Shown: piece by piece, positions 35,297 through 44,139 of the stretch | Position numbering within the stretch: the stretch's first letter is position 1 | How the letters are laid out: every line of letters starts with the position of its first letter | Assembly: GCF_017498485.1 (NCBI RefSeq) | Contig: NZ_CP071795.1 | Coordinates: 1,550,001-1,614,000 of the forward strand | Direction of reading: 5' to 3' | DNA: 64,000 nucleotides | From: Polaribacter batillariae | Lineage (GTDB): Bacteria; Bacteroidota; Bacteroidia; Flavobacteriales; Flavobacteriaceae | Translations under genes and position numbers: made by a program | Notes under the pieces: generated by a model | Seen by the model: the letters and a program-made list of their open reading frames with translations, nothing else | The model's database searches: none | Told to the model about the DNA's origin: nothing

Positions 35297-36223
35297 TTAT
35301 TTCATTTTTAATTCATTTTCATAAAAAACTATTGTCTCTTTTAAGGCTGCATCTAAAGAATAATTAGGGCTAAAACCTAGTTTTTGAAATTTAGAAGGAT
35401 TTGCTTTTGAATGTTTAATATCCCCAGGTCTTTCTTCTAAAAACTTAATCTTAGATTTAGAGTTTGTTAATTCTATAATTATATTTGCTAAGTCTAAAAT
35501 AGAAGTACTCTGCCCTAAAGCCACATTAAATACACCAACACCTTTTTGCGAAGCCAATATATTAGCTCTAACAACATCTTTTACATAAATAAAGTCTCTT
35601 GTTTGTTTACCATCACCATAAATTGTAATAGGTTCATTTTTTAAGGCTTTATCTATAAAAATAGGTACAGCTGCAGCATAAGCAGATTTAGGATTTTGTC
35701 GGGGGCCAAAAACATTAAAATATCTAAGTGATGAAGTTTGCACATTCCATTGTTTTAAGTACATATCTAAATAATACTCTCCATCTAATTTTGTTATCGA
35801 ATATGGAGTTAAAGGTTTGGGCGTCATGCTTTCAACTTTTGGTAGTACTGGATTATCTCCATAGTTTGCTGCAGAAGTAGATAATACTACTTTACAATTT
35901 TGCGTTGCTTTTGCCGCTTCTAGTACATTTATTGTACCCTTTGTATTTATATCTATGCATTCATCAATTTTTAATAAAGATTCTGGCACACTTACTAAAG
36001 CTGCTAAGTGAAAAATTGCTGACGTACCGTGAGCTAATTCTTTAACTAAATCTGCATCTCTTATATCTCCTTTTACATACTTAACATAGTATTCTTTTAT
36101 ATTCTTTTCAAAACCAGTTCTTAAGCTATCTAAAACAATAACTTCATTACCTTTTTCTGATAATGTTTGAGCTATATGTCCACCTATAAAACCAGCACCT
36201 CCAGTTACTAAATACTTTTTCAT
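35297..36223 (-). CDS. NAD-dependent UDP-sugar 4-epimerase-like protein
   Basis: 308 residues, extended short-chain dehydrogenase family. NAD-binding GGAGFIGGH (residues 7-15), STSAANYGDNP with the catalytic Ser region, and YSITK as the YxxxK catalytic pair; NVFGPRQNPKSAYAAAVPIF and GDGKQTRDFIYVKDVV are typical of UDP-GlcNAc/UDP-GalNAc 4-epimerases. In this operon it should convert UDP-GalNAc to UDP-GlcNAc. Spacings of 6 and 9 bases to its neighbours indicate one transcript. UDP-glucose or dTDP-sugar activity cannot be excluded. Confidence 0.85.
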   Translation of the reverse strand: MKKYLVTGGAGFIGGHIAQTLSEKGNEVIVLDSLRTGFEKNIKEYYVKYVKGDIRDADLVKELAHGTSAIFHLAALVSVPESLLKIDECIDINTKGTINVLEAAKATQNCKVVLSTSAANYGDNPVLPKVESMTPKPLTPYSITKLDGEYYLDMYLKQWNVQTSSLRYFNVFGPRQNPKSAYAAAVPIFIDKALKNEPITIYGDGKQTRDFIYVKDVVRANILASQKGVGVFNVALGQSTSILDLANIIIELTNSKSKIKFLEERPGDIKHSKANPSKFQKLGFSPNYSLDAALKETIVFYENELKMK

Positions 36224-36232
36224 TTTTTTATT

Positions 36233-37294
36233 TTATGATATTTTGTTTGTAAAACTTTCTATTAGTTTAAACTGATTTTTAGCCCTATCTAAATTGTGTC
36301 CGTGGTAATCTATTTTATAGTACACATCGTTATTTAAATAATCGGTTAAAAAACGTAAAGCCATAATAAAAATCATTGTCTTAGCTCCCAGTGGTAAGTA
36401 TTTTAACTCAGTTTCTGACAGTGAAAATTTTGTTTGTTCTAAAAATCCTTTTTCATACGCTTTGTAATATTCTAAATTGAATTCTACTTTAGATAAATCT
36501 TTTTCATCTTCAGCAGCAGTATTACAAATAGTTCTAATTGCGTCACCAAAATCATAGTGTATAATACCTGGCATTACAGTATCTGTATCAATCATACAAA
36601 TACCTTTATTATCCTTGTTAAAAAGTGAATTGGAAATCTTTGTATCGTTATGGGTTACTCTTGTTGGTATATCTCCAGTTTCTTTTAATCTTTGAAGTAT
36701 ATGCATCTCATCTTTTAAACTAGATACTAGCCTTGTATATTTTTCGGCTTTAAACAACCTTTCTTTAGATGCGCTCTGTAATGATGATGTATATTGAGCA
36801 TATCGAAAAGACATATCATGAAAGTTAGGTATTACATTAATTAACGCACTACTATCTAAATCTGAAGTTAAGTTTAAAAACCTTCCTAACAACTTGCCTC
36901 CTTCATAGGCAACTTCTTCATTTTTTACAATTTCGTGAGTAATGCTATCATTAATAAAAATCATAACATTCCAATAGTTACCCCCTTTTTTATAGTAATA
37001 GAAATCTGAATTTTTAGTTTTTACAAAGCTTAATACTTTTTGATTTAACTCTTCTTCTTTAATATTTGGAAACTTACTTTTTAAATGTTTACTGGTAAGT
37101 ACTTTGTTGTTTACTAAACCTGGTACATCCTTAAAGATTTTATGGTTAATTCTCTGAAGAATAAAGTTTTTGTTTCCTGTAGCTTTTATTAAAAAAGTAT
37201 CATTAATATGCCCTGAATTTAACTCAGAATAGCTTACAAAAGTTGACTTATGCTCAAATTCGTTAAAAATATTTTTTAGAGTATTTGCTTTCAT
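36233..37294 (-). CDS. N-acetylhexosamine 1-kinase-like phosphotransferase
   Basis: 353 residues of the aminoglycoside-phosphotransferase fold. N-terminal ELNSGHINDTFLIKATGNKN, catalytic loop THNDTKISNSLF (HxDxxxxN) and MIDTDTVMPGIIHYDFGDAI (metal-binding DTD) are closest to NahK/LnpB, which phosphorylates GlcNAc and GalNAc at C1 with ATP. It lies between the nucleotidyltransferase (1-base gap) and the epimerase (9-base gap), the order expected of a Leloir-type HexNAc route. Activity is inferred from motifs and context. Confidence 0.82.
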   Translation of the reverse strand: MKANTLKNIFNEFEHKSTFVSYSELNSGHINDTFLIKATGNKNFILQRINHKIFKDVPGLVNNKVLTSKHLKSKFPNIKEEELNQKVLSFVKTKNSDFYYYKKGGNYWNVMIFINDSITHEIVKNEEVAYEGGKLLGRFLNLTSDLDSSALINVIPNFHDMSFRYAQYTSSLQSASKERLFKAEKYTRLVSSLKDEMHILQRLKETGDIPTRVTHNDTKISNSLFNKDNKGICMIDTDTVMPGIIHYDFGDAIRTICNTAAEDEKDLSKVEFNLEYYKAYEKGFLEQTKFSLSETELKYLPLGAKTMIFIMALRFLTDYLNNDVYYKIDYHGHNLDRAKNQFKLIESFTNKIS

Positions 37295-37295
37295 A

Positions 37296-38204
37296 TTAAT
37301 CCCATAATTTAGTTGGATATACTCCGTTTATTTTTAATTTATTAATTTCTTTTTGTGCTTTTAGCTTATCATCACTATAAGTTACACCAAACCATTTAGC
37401 GTCTGATTCTAACACTTTAACAGAGGCTTTTTTACTTTGTAACATTTTATTGACAATAAGTGGTAAATAAAATTCTGCTTTCAGGTTTTCTTTATTACTC
37501 TCTAAAAACTCTAAAAATAATTCACCTCCAAATTCAAAACATTTTGGGGTAAAACCCCAAAAATTCATAGAAACTGTTGTGTTTTCATTAATAGGAATCA
37601 TTTCCTCTTTTTCATTCTCACTTTTTAAAATACCGTCTATTTTTTCTATTCTTGTTCTTTCTGTAACATCTGTTAAGAAATTATTATCATCTACAGTACA
37701 TTCTCCTCTTGAAACATAACCATTTTCTGAAACAGTATTCTTTAATGAATACGCTACCATACTAAAATCATAACTATTTTTATCTGTGTTTCTTAACTGT
37801 TCTGCAATTACATCAAAAGCTTGTTTACTGTAAAAATCATCTGCATTTATAATAGCAAAATTTTCTTTTACAACATCTTTAGTCATTAATAACGCATGTC
37901 CTGTACCCCATGGCTTAACTCTTTCTTTATTTTTGTATTTTTCTGGAACATTATCCAACTCTTGAAATATATATTCTACCTCTATTTTTCCTTGAAGTTT
38001 TTTATTAAAAATTTCCTTAAATTCTTTTTCAAAGCTTTTTCTTATGATAAAAACAACTTTACCAAAACCAGCTTGAATAGCATCATATAAAGAAAAATCT
38101 ATAATTGTATCTCCTTCTGGAGTAAAAGAGTCCATTTGTTTTAAGCCTCCATATCTACTACCCATACCTGCAGCTAATATGACTAATGTTGGTTTTTTAC
38201 ACAT
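37296..38204 (-). CDS. Sugar-1-phosphate nucleotidyltransferase
   Basis: 302 residues from ATG 38204 (MCKKPTLVILAAGMGSRYGG); an upstream in-frame extension to 38273 lacks family similarity. The signature LAAGMGSRYGGLKQMDSF and FAIINADDFYSKQAFDVI fit the NTP-transferase superfamily. It likely makes UDP-GalNAc or UDP-GlcNAc from the 1-phosphate made by the adjacent kinase (1-base gap), possibly reversibly. Such stand-alone proteins are often annotated only as nucleotidyltransferase, so the base and sugar specificity is inferred. The 225-base gap upstream contains no gene and may carry a promoter. Confidence 0.85.
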   Translation of the reverse strand: MCKKPTLVILAAGMGSRYGGLKQMDSFTPEGDTIIDFSLYDAIQAGFGKVVFIIRKSFEKEFKEIFNKKLQGKIEVEYIFQELDNVPEKYKNKERVKPWGTGHALLMTKDVVKENFAIINADDFYSKQAFDVIAEQLRNTDKNSYDFSMVAYSLKNTVSENGYVSRGECTVDDNNFLTDVTERTRIEKIDGILKSENEKEEMIPINENTTVSMNFWGFTPKCFEFGGELFLEFLESNKENLKAEFYLPLIVNKMLQSKKASVKVLESDAKWFGVTYSDDKLKAQKEINKLKINGVYPTKLWD

Positions 38205-38429
38205 TCTATTACTAATTCTTATTTGTTGTGAGTTGAATTCTATTATTAACATAGAAATACCTTTACAAAACAACTAAGAAAAACTTGTAAGCATAATACC
38301 GTTTTTGGTAAAATAAGGTGTGTATTTTAATAATTAATAAAAAGATGAGTGATTTTCAATAGAATTGGCTGTGTTAGATAAAGGACTTAACTCCAATTCT
38401 ATTTAACCATAATTGACTCTAATTGTATT

Positions 38430-39068
38430 TTACAGCAATATAAAAACACCAAAAGAACTTGAGGTATGGAAATTGGGTGTTTTAGTTTTTGGATCTATCC
38501 AAGTAAACCAATTTGGTTCATACAAACTGTTTGAATTTAGAGTATATTTTGCTCTATACACCCCAACCTCTAATCTATTTTCAATTAACAAGTTAAATGT
38601 GATTAAAGACTTTATACTAATCTTCCCTTCAACAATAAAATTTGTATTTGTTTTTGATGATTTTACTTGAATATCACTTTTAGGCCAGTTCCAATTAAAA
38701 TCGAAGTTTTTATTAGGCTTAGCTTTAAAATCCATTATACGAGGGGTTGGATCTATTTCTAAACAATAATAAGGATTCATTATACTATTTGTTCTAAAGA
38801 AAAGCTCAATTCTATCTGAATTATTAATACTATATTTTGAATTATCCGTATTATCTATGTAAGGATCTGAATCATTTGCAATAAAAGCAAAGAAGAAAAA
38901 ATCGTCATCCCACAAAGCTTTAAATACTGTTTTATTACCATCACAAATACTCCAAGGAGATAATAAACCATTTATTATATATGCCTTATTCCAAAATATA
39001 CTATCAGCTTTACCAGAAACAATAAGTTTCCCTCTTTCAATTTTTTTTACTTGATATTTTTCTGACAT
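38430..39068 (-). CDS. CBM9-like carbohydrate-binding protein without signal peptide
   Basis: 212 residues of CBM9/DOMON-like beta-sandwich type: GKADSIFWNKAYIIN, TVFKALWDDDFFFFAFIAND, SDRIELFFRT, YYCLEIDPTPRIMDFKAKPN and FTWIDP. Comparable Flavobacterial proteins are annotated carbohydrate-binding family 9-like. No signal peptide is seen at the ATG 39068 and the preceding gene ends only 28 bases upstream, so there is no room for one. It is therefore either cytoplasmic or a former C-terminal module of the upstream enzyme. Same strand as the GH123-like genes. Confidence 0.7.
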   Translation of the reverse strand: MSEKYQVKKIERGKLIVSGKADSIFWNKAYIINGLLSPWSICDGNKTVFKALWDDDFFFFAFIANDSDPYIDNTDNSKYSINNSDRIELFFRTNSIMNPYYCLEIDPTPRIMDFKAKPNKNFDFNWNWPKSDIQVKSSKTNTNFIVEGKISIKSLITFNLLIENRLEVGVYRAKYTLNSNSLYEPNWFTWIDPKTKTPNFHTSSSFGVFILL

Positions 39069-39096
39069 TTAAACTTAGTATTATATTAAGATATTG

Positions 39097-42021
39097 CTAA
39101 ACTTTAAGCAATTTTGAATAGTACTCATTATTATTAACAGTTATCTTTAAAAGATAAATTCCTTTCATTAACTTATTCGGTAAATAAATCTTTTGAGGGG
39201 ATTGAAATACAGGAATATATTTTTCTAGTACTATTTGTCCAAGATAATTGGCTAATTTTAAATTAACATTTCTATTACTTAAAGAAGAAGATTCTATTAT
39301 GAAATATTTTTTTACTGGATTTGGATATACTGAAAACTCTAAATTTTTCTCAAAGCTATTATAACTTAAACCAGAGGTAATCTCCATGAAAAAATCTTTA
39401 ATTGCAGCATTTTCAAGACTACCATCTGGAGTTGGAATACCACAGGGAGTATCTGGAATAGCACTATCTTCATAAGTCCAAGCATCTCCAGTAACAATTC
39501 TTATCTTATGAACACCATGTTTAGCATTTGGAGGCACTGTAACTTCTATAGAATATGAGGGGGTAGTACCTTGAGAAACTTTTTCTTCACTTAATGGCGC
39601 TAGTTTTTCATTTAAATCATCAAAATCGTTATCACCATTCCAATCAATCCAAACTAAAGACCTAGACCAACCATTAGAATTGGTAACTGATAAATTAAAT
39701 GTTGAAGATCTGGTGGTTATTATTTTCTGATCACTAAACATGTAATTATTCGTACCACTCCCACCATTATAATTTATATTTAGAATACCACCTGAAGTAA
39801 TTACTTTATTTGCATTATAATTACCCGTTCCAGAGACACTACAATACGCATCTAAAACTTCGATATCAAAATCTGTTGTACTGGATTTGTCATTTGTTCC
39901 ACATGCTTTTGGCTCTAATTCAAATGAATTCTTAACCTGTACTCTCATTCTTTTTATCCCTTGAAATACATCATTAGGAACAGTAACTGGTATTGTATAT
40001 GCTAAACCATTATTACATGTATTTGATGCACCTCCTTCAAAAACTTCTTCGCCTATATCATCAAAATCTTCATCATTATTCCAATCTATCCATACTTTTG
40101 TTCTAGCACAATTTGAGGCAGATGAATTCGTTAAATTTACAATGAAACTTGCACCAGGTAAAACACTTACTTTAGAGCTTGTATGACGTTTATATCCTGT
40201 ATTCGGATAGAAATTTGTTGAGTAATTGATGTTATTATTTCCATTTTCTGTTGTTAAAGAACTTACAAAATAATCCTCATTAACATTCCCATTAACTTTA
40301 CAATAAGAAAAAGTTCCTAAAGAAATTTCTTTTATAGCTTTTTGCCCTTCAATAACTAATTGTTTGGAATTTGAACCACTATTTATAGTAAACTTTGAAA
40401 TTATAGTATTTAGTGCTTCTAATATTTCTTTATCATATAGATCTGATGATACTTCTAAAGAAGTTTTTAATATATTTAGCTTCTCAAAATCTTGAATTCC
40501 TTCTCTAAGTAATTCTAAACGAATACTTGTTATCAAAGTAGATGGTCTGTTATTAGAGGCTCTATAAACCATTGAAAAATCACCTGCTGTATGAGCCCCA
40601 TCTCTTGCGTCAAAAGGATCTGTTTTTTGCCAATAATCATAAGCCCATCTTAGATACCCTTTAAAACCTTTGTTAAAAGCATACCAAGGCATCCAAGACA
40701 TTTCTGCTGGACTATTTTCTGGAGTAATATAATTGTTGGGTTGTAGTTGAGTACAACTGGTATAAAATGTGGAAATTTTATTACCAGTAATACCTTCATT
40801 AGAAGCATCTTCTAAAATACCTGATAGGTCATAAAAATTAGATTTTGAAGCATTAGTTAAGCCATGAGAATAAGCAATACCTAACTTCCAGTTTTGATTA
40901 TTGCCTTTAACAACAGATACAACCCTATCTAATTTATCTTCAGAAACTTCATCTAAATACAATACAGATTTATCAAACCAACCTTTACTATCTAAATGTA
41001 ATTTAAATTCCGTTAAAAAATGCTCCCATCTATCACTATATGCTGTTGAATTTAATGGAGCACTTAAGTTAAGTTTGGTATTTGTAGACTTATCCCAATA
41101 AGGAATAATTTCTTCATTCCAACCAACAGGAGAAAAGCAACTAATTTGTTTTGTAATGCCCCAAGACATTAATTTACCTACGTACTTATCAAAAACTGTA
41201 AAATCATACTCCCAAGTACCGTCTATTTTTTTTATCCATTTTATCATAGATGTTGCACCCAAAGCATCTTCTTTAATGTATGTTGTAATAGATTTTTGAC
41301 CACTATCTGCAAGATGTTTGTAAAAAGGCTCTATTAAGTTGAAGTGTTCATCAGACCATAGCCTTATTTTATTAGAAGGATTAGAAGTATTAAAGTGATT
41401 TAAAATATTAACAGGAAATTGCCACAAATCTAAATGGAAGCTCCAATTTGGGACATCTGGTAATGTGTAATCAACAACTTGAATACTAATATCAAAATTT
41501 AAAGAATTAGTTGCTCCGTTTACAGTTATCGTACCATTATATACACCTATTGATGTATTCTTGGGTACATCTATAGTTACCCATAGCTTTAATGGGTCTG
41601 TGGGTGTAATTGAAGTTATTTCTTCTTCTATAAGCGCGTCAATAATTTCTATAGATGATGTGCGCGTTGGGTAACGCGAACAAGTTCTTGACTCGGGATC
41701 ACCTTTAATATATTTTCCGAATCGTAATTTTATATTTGAATTATCAATTTTATTACTTCCACCTTGAAAGTCACTTATATTGTAGGATAATCCATTAATA
41801 TCAGAATTACTCCATAACACTATTTGTTTATTAATACGTTCCCCTTTCCAAACAACCAAATTCCAACTTTGAGTTTGGCCGCCTTCAAAACTCTCATTCT
41901 TTTGATAACGTTTGAATTTAGATTCGAATGACCCTTGAATATTTTGTGAATATAACTTGAATCCAAAAGAGATTAATACAATAATTACTATGTCTAATAT
42001 TTTTTTTCTTTTGCTATTCAT
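39097..42021 (-). CDS. Secreted DUF4091/GH123-like hydrolase with GEVED and T9SS sorting domains
   Basis: 974 residues. Sec signal peptide (about 1-27), N-terminal beta domain, DUF4091/GH123-like catalytic domain with the Asp-Glu pair D357-E358 in VLYLDEVS and the conserved MSWMPWYAFNKGFKGYLRWA about 455, two GEVED domains (about 585-735 and 736-880, with WIDWNNDEDFDD and WIDWNGDNDFDD), and a type A T9SS C-terminal sorting domain (about 895-974, SVYPNPVKKYF). GH123 enzymes are beta-N-acetylgalactosaminidases using substrate-assisted catalysis. Predicted to be exported by the type IX system and attached or released at the surface. It overlaps the upstream paralogue by 4 bases (ATGA). Confidence 0.85.
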   Translation of the reverse strand: MNSKRKKILDIVIIVLISFGFKLYSQNIQGSFESKFKRYQKNESFEGGQTQSWNLVVWKGERINKQIVLWSNSDINGLSYNISDFQGGSNKIDNSNIKLRFGKYIKGDPESRTCSRYPTRTSSIEIIDALIEEEITSITPTDPLKLWVTIDVPKNTSIGVYNGTITVNGATNSLNFDISIQVVDYTLPDVPNWSFHLDLWQFPVNILNHFNTSNPSNKIRLWSDEHFNLIEPFYKHLADSGQKSITTYIKEDALGATSMIKWIKKIDGTWEYDFTVFDKYVGKLMSWGITKQISCFSPVGWNEEIIPYWDKSTNTKLNLSAPLNSTAYSDRWEHFLTEFKLHLDSKGWFDKSVLYLDEVSEDKLDRVVSVVKGNNQNWKLGIAYSHGLTNASKSNFYDLSGILEDASNEGITGNKISTFYTSCTQLQPNNYITPENSPAEMSWMPWYAFNKGFKGYLRWAYDYWQKTDPFDARDGAHTAGDFSMVYRASNNRPSTLITSIRLELLREGIQDFEKLNILKTSLEVSSDLYDKEILEALNTIISKFTINSGSNSKQLVIEGQKAIKEISLGTFSYCKVNGNVNEDYFVSSLTTENGNNNINYSTNFYPNTGYKRHTSSKVSVLPGASFIVNLTNSSASNCARTKVWIDWNNDEDFDDIGEEVFEGGASNTCNNGLAYTIPVTVPNDVFQGIKRMRVQVKNSFELEPKACGTNDKSSTTDFDIEVLDAYCSVSGTGNYNANKVITSGGILNINYNGGSGTNNYMFSDQKIITTRSSTFNLSVTNSNGWSRSLVWIDWNGDNDFDDLNEKLAPLSEEKVSQGTTPSYSIEVTVPPNAKHGVHKIRIVTGDAWTYEDSAIPDTPCGIPTPDGSLENAAIKDFFMEITSGLSYNSFEKNLEFSVYPNPVKKYFIIESSSLSNRNVNLKLANYLGQIVLEKYIPVFQSPQKIYLPNKLMKGIYLLKITVNNNEYYSKLLKV

Positions 42022-43997
42022 TTTTTTTGTATTTTGAAATCATTATTATCTACTAATAAACTATTGTCTTTTAGTAATAGATTTTTATACATATACATAT
42101 CTATCGCTTTTTTAAACCTACCATCTTGATTTTTTGTTGCTAGGTCAACTGCTAATTTAAGGTCATATTCACTTAGATCTCTATTCTCTTTTATTAAAGA
42201 AAATAACTCATAATCTTCTATACCTTCCTTTAACAATTCCCATCTAATACTAGATATTGGGCCATTTTTACCTGGATAAACATAATAATCATCACCTTGG
42301 TTATGAATGAATACAGGGGATTGAAATGGGTTACTTGTCCAATTATTATAAGCCCACCTTAAATAACCATTTGTTTTATACTTTAAAGCTAACCAGGGAA
42401 TCATTTGAGATTCTATAGCTGGAGAATAGGTAAGTGTGTTTGGGTGACTGGGTTCAGCACATAAATAAAAAGTAGTAATTTTATTTTCATTATTCCTTTT
42501 TGATATTGTTGGAATTACTGGAACAACAGCCTTTTCTTCTAATTTCTGCCCAGGAAAAAACATATAAGATATTGATAGGTTCTGAGCATATTTAGTAGTT
42601 TCTGGATGTCCAGCAACTATAATTCTATCTAAAAACTCAGGGGATGATTCTCTAATTATTCCGTATAATAATTCTAATACTTCTTGTGGTTTTTCATCAA
42701 AACCTAAGTATGTTCTATTAAACCAACCTTTTTTAATTAAATGATTTTTAAAATCTTTTAAAAATTTAGTCCAAGTTTTCTTATATTCTTCGTCACCAAC
42801 ATTTAACTCTAATACCTTATTTGTATTTGTCGCTTCATCATAATAATGAATTTTTTGATTTGTATGAAAAGGAGTTAAAGAATATGCATTGATAGATTCA
42901 TTAATTCCTAACCTTGTTGCCAATTCAATATATTTATCAAAAACAGAAAAATCGAAAACCCAATTATCCTCTTTATCTTTTCTCCATTCCACCATACTCT
43001 TATATCCAAAATTAGATTGTGATATTGTCGTTTGATTTATCCAAGGTTTATGCCAAGGTTCATGTGTTATAGTAGTTGTAATATTTTTCCCCCCTCTAGA
43101 AGCATAATCTTTTAAATATACCTCTAACATATCCCAATGTTTATCAGACCAATCTTTGTATCCATAATAACTAGCTATAGAACTTGGGTTAATCCATAAA
43201 TCTAAATGAAATTTATAATTTATATAATCTGGTATTGAAGAGTCCTCAATAATAATTTTGATATTATATTCTTTATCAACCAATTTTTTTGATTTTAGTT
43301 TCAAAACACCAAAGTAAATTCCAGGTTTCTGGTTCTTAGGTATTTTGAAGGTAAACCAGATTGGTTGTGCTCTATATTCAGGTACATCAACTTTAGAATA
43401 TTCCATTAAAGGATCACCTACAACATTTGGTGACATTGTACCTGAAACCCCTTCACCTACAATATCTTCAATTTTTGGAGACCAAACATATTCACTTCTC
43501 GCTCTTTCAACTGATAAGTATTTAACATATCTAGATTGAATAAATTTTTTATTAAATACATCTCCATTATTATTTTTAAAATCTGAAAATGAAACATTTA
43601 AATCCTCAATATATCTATTAGAAGCTATTGCTATTTGTGCAGAAATTTGCTCATTTCTTACTGCTTGTAATTTTAAAACAGAATCTTCATCTATTTTTTT
43701 TATAACAAAGTCTTCTAACGCTGGGTTTTTATTTATTTCTGTTTCAGATATTTTTCTTGGAAACCTAGGAACCCTTATAAGAGAAGATGTTTGTAAATTT
43801 CCTGTTGGCACCCAAATATTGAGACCTTTATTAGGTAAAGATTCTTCTACATTCATCTTTAACCATTCAGGTACACTTTTTATATTATCTAATATATTAC
43901 CATTTCCTTGAGCTTTAGTATCATTCTCTTTACAACTCGTTACTAAAAATAAAAACCCTATAAATACACCCAATTTAAACAATTGCTTCATAACCAT
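42018..43997 (-). CDS. DUF4091/GH123-like lipoprotein hydrolase
   Basis: 659 residues. Lipoprotein signal with lipobox LVTSC (Cys about 22), N-terminal beta domain, and DUF4091/GH123-like catalytic barrel with the Asp-Glu pair D434-E435 in YLGFDEKPQE and the ending motif MIPWLALKYKTNGYLRWAYN. It is a paralogue of the 974-aa enzyme downstream but lacks GEVED and T9SS domains, so it is membrane-anchored, probably periplasmic or surface. First gene of the catabolic operon; ATG at 43997, with a second in-frame ATG two codons on. GalNAc specificity is inferred from the GH123 family. Confidence 0.85.
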   Translation of the reverse strand: MVMKQLFKLGVFIGFLFLVTSCKENDTKAQGNGNILDNIKSVPEWLKMNVEESLPNKGLNIWVPTGNLQTSSLIRVPRFPRKISETEINKNPALEDFVIKKIDEDSVLKLQAVRNEQISAQIAIASNRYIEDLNVSFSDFKNNNGDVFNKKFIQSRYVKYLSVERARSEYVWSPKIEDIVGEGVSGTMSPNVVGDPLMEYSKVDVPEYRAQPIWFTFKIPKNQKPGIYFGVLKLKSKKLVDKEYNIKIIIEDSSIPDYINYKFHLDLWINPSSIASYYGYKDWSDKHWDMLEVYLKDYASRGGKNITTTITHEPWHKPWINQTTISQSNFGYKSMVEWRKDKEDNWVFDFSVFDKYIELATRLGINESINAYSLTPFHTNQKIHYYDEATNTNKVLELNVGDEEYKKTWTKFLKDFKNHLIKKGWFNRTYLGFDEKPQEVLELLYGIIRESSPEFLDRIIVAGHPETTKYAQNLSISYMFFPGQKLEEKAVVPVIPTISKRNNENKITTFYLCAEPSHPNTLTYSPAIESQMIPWLALKYKTNGYLRWAYNNWTSNPFQSPVFIHNQGDDYYVYPGKNGPISSIRWELLKEGIEDYELFSLIKENRDLSEYDLKLAVDLATKNQDGRFKKAIDMYMYKNLLLKDNSLLVDNNDFKIQKK

Positions 43998-44139
43998 AAA
44001 TTATTAAAACCATAAAATTAGAACTATACTTATAGTTTTAAGGTGTGTGTAAGTGTATTAAATAGGTTGTGTTTTCAGATTACAATAATATTTGGAGACA
44101 AAACAGTATATTTTATAAGGTTTTAGATTAAAGTAAGAA

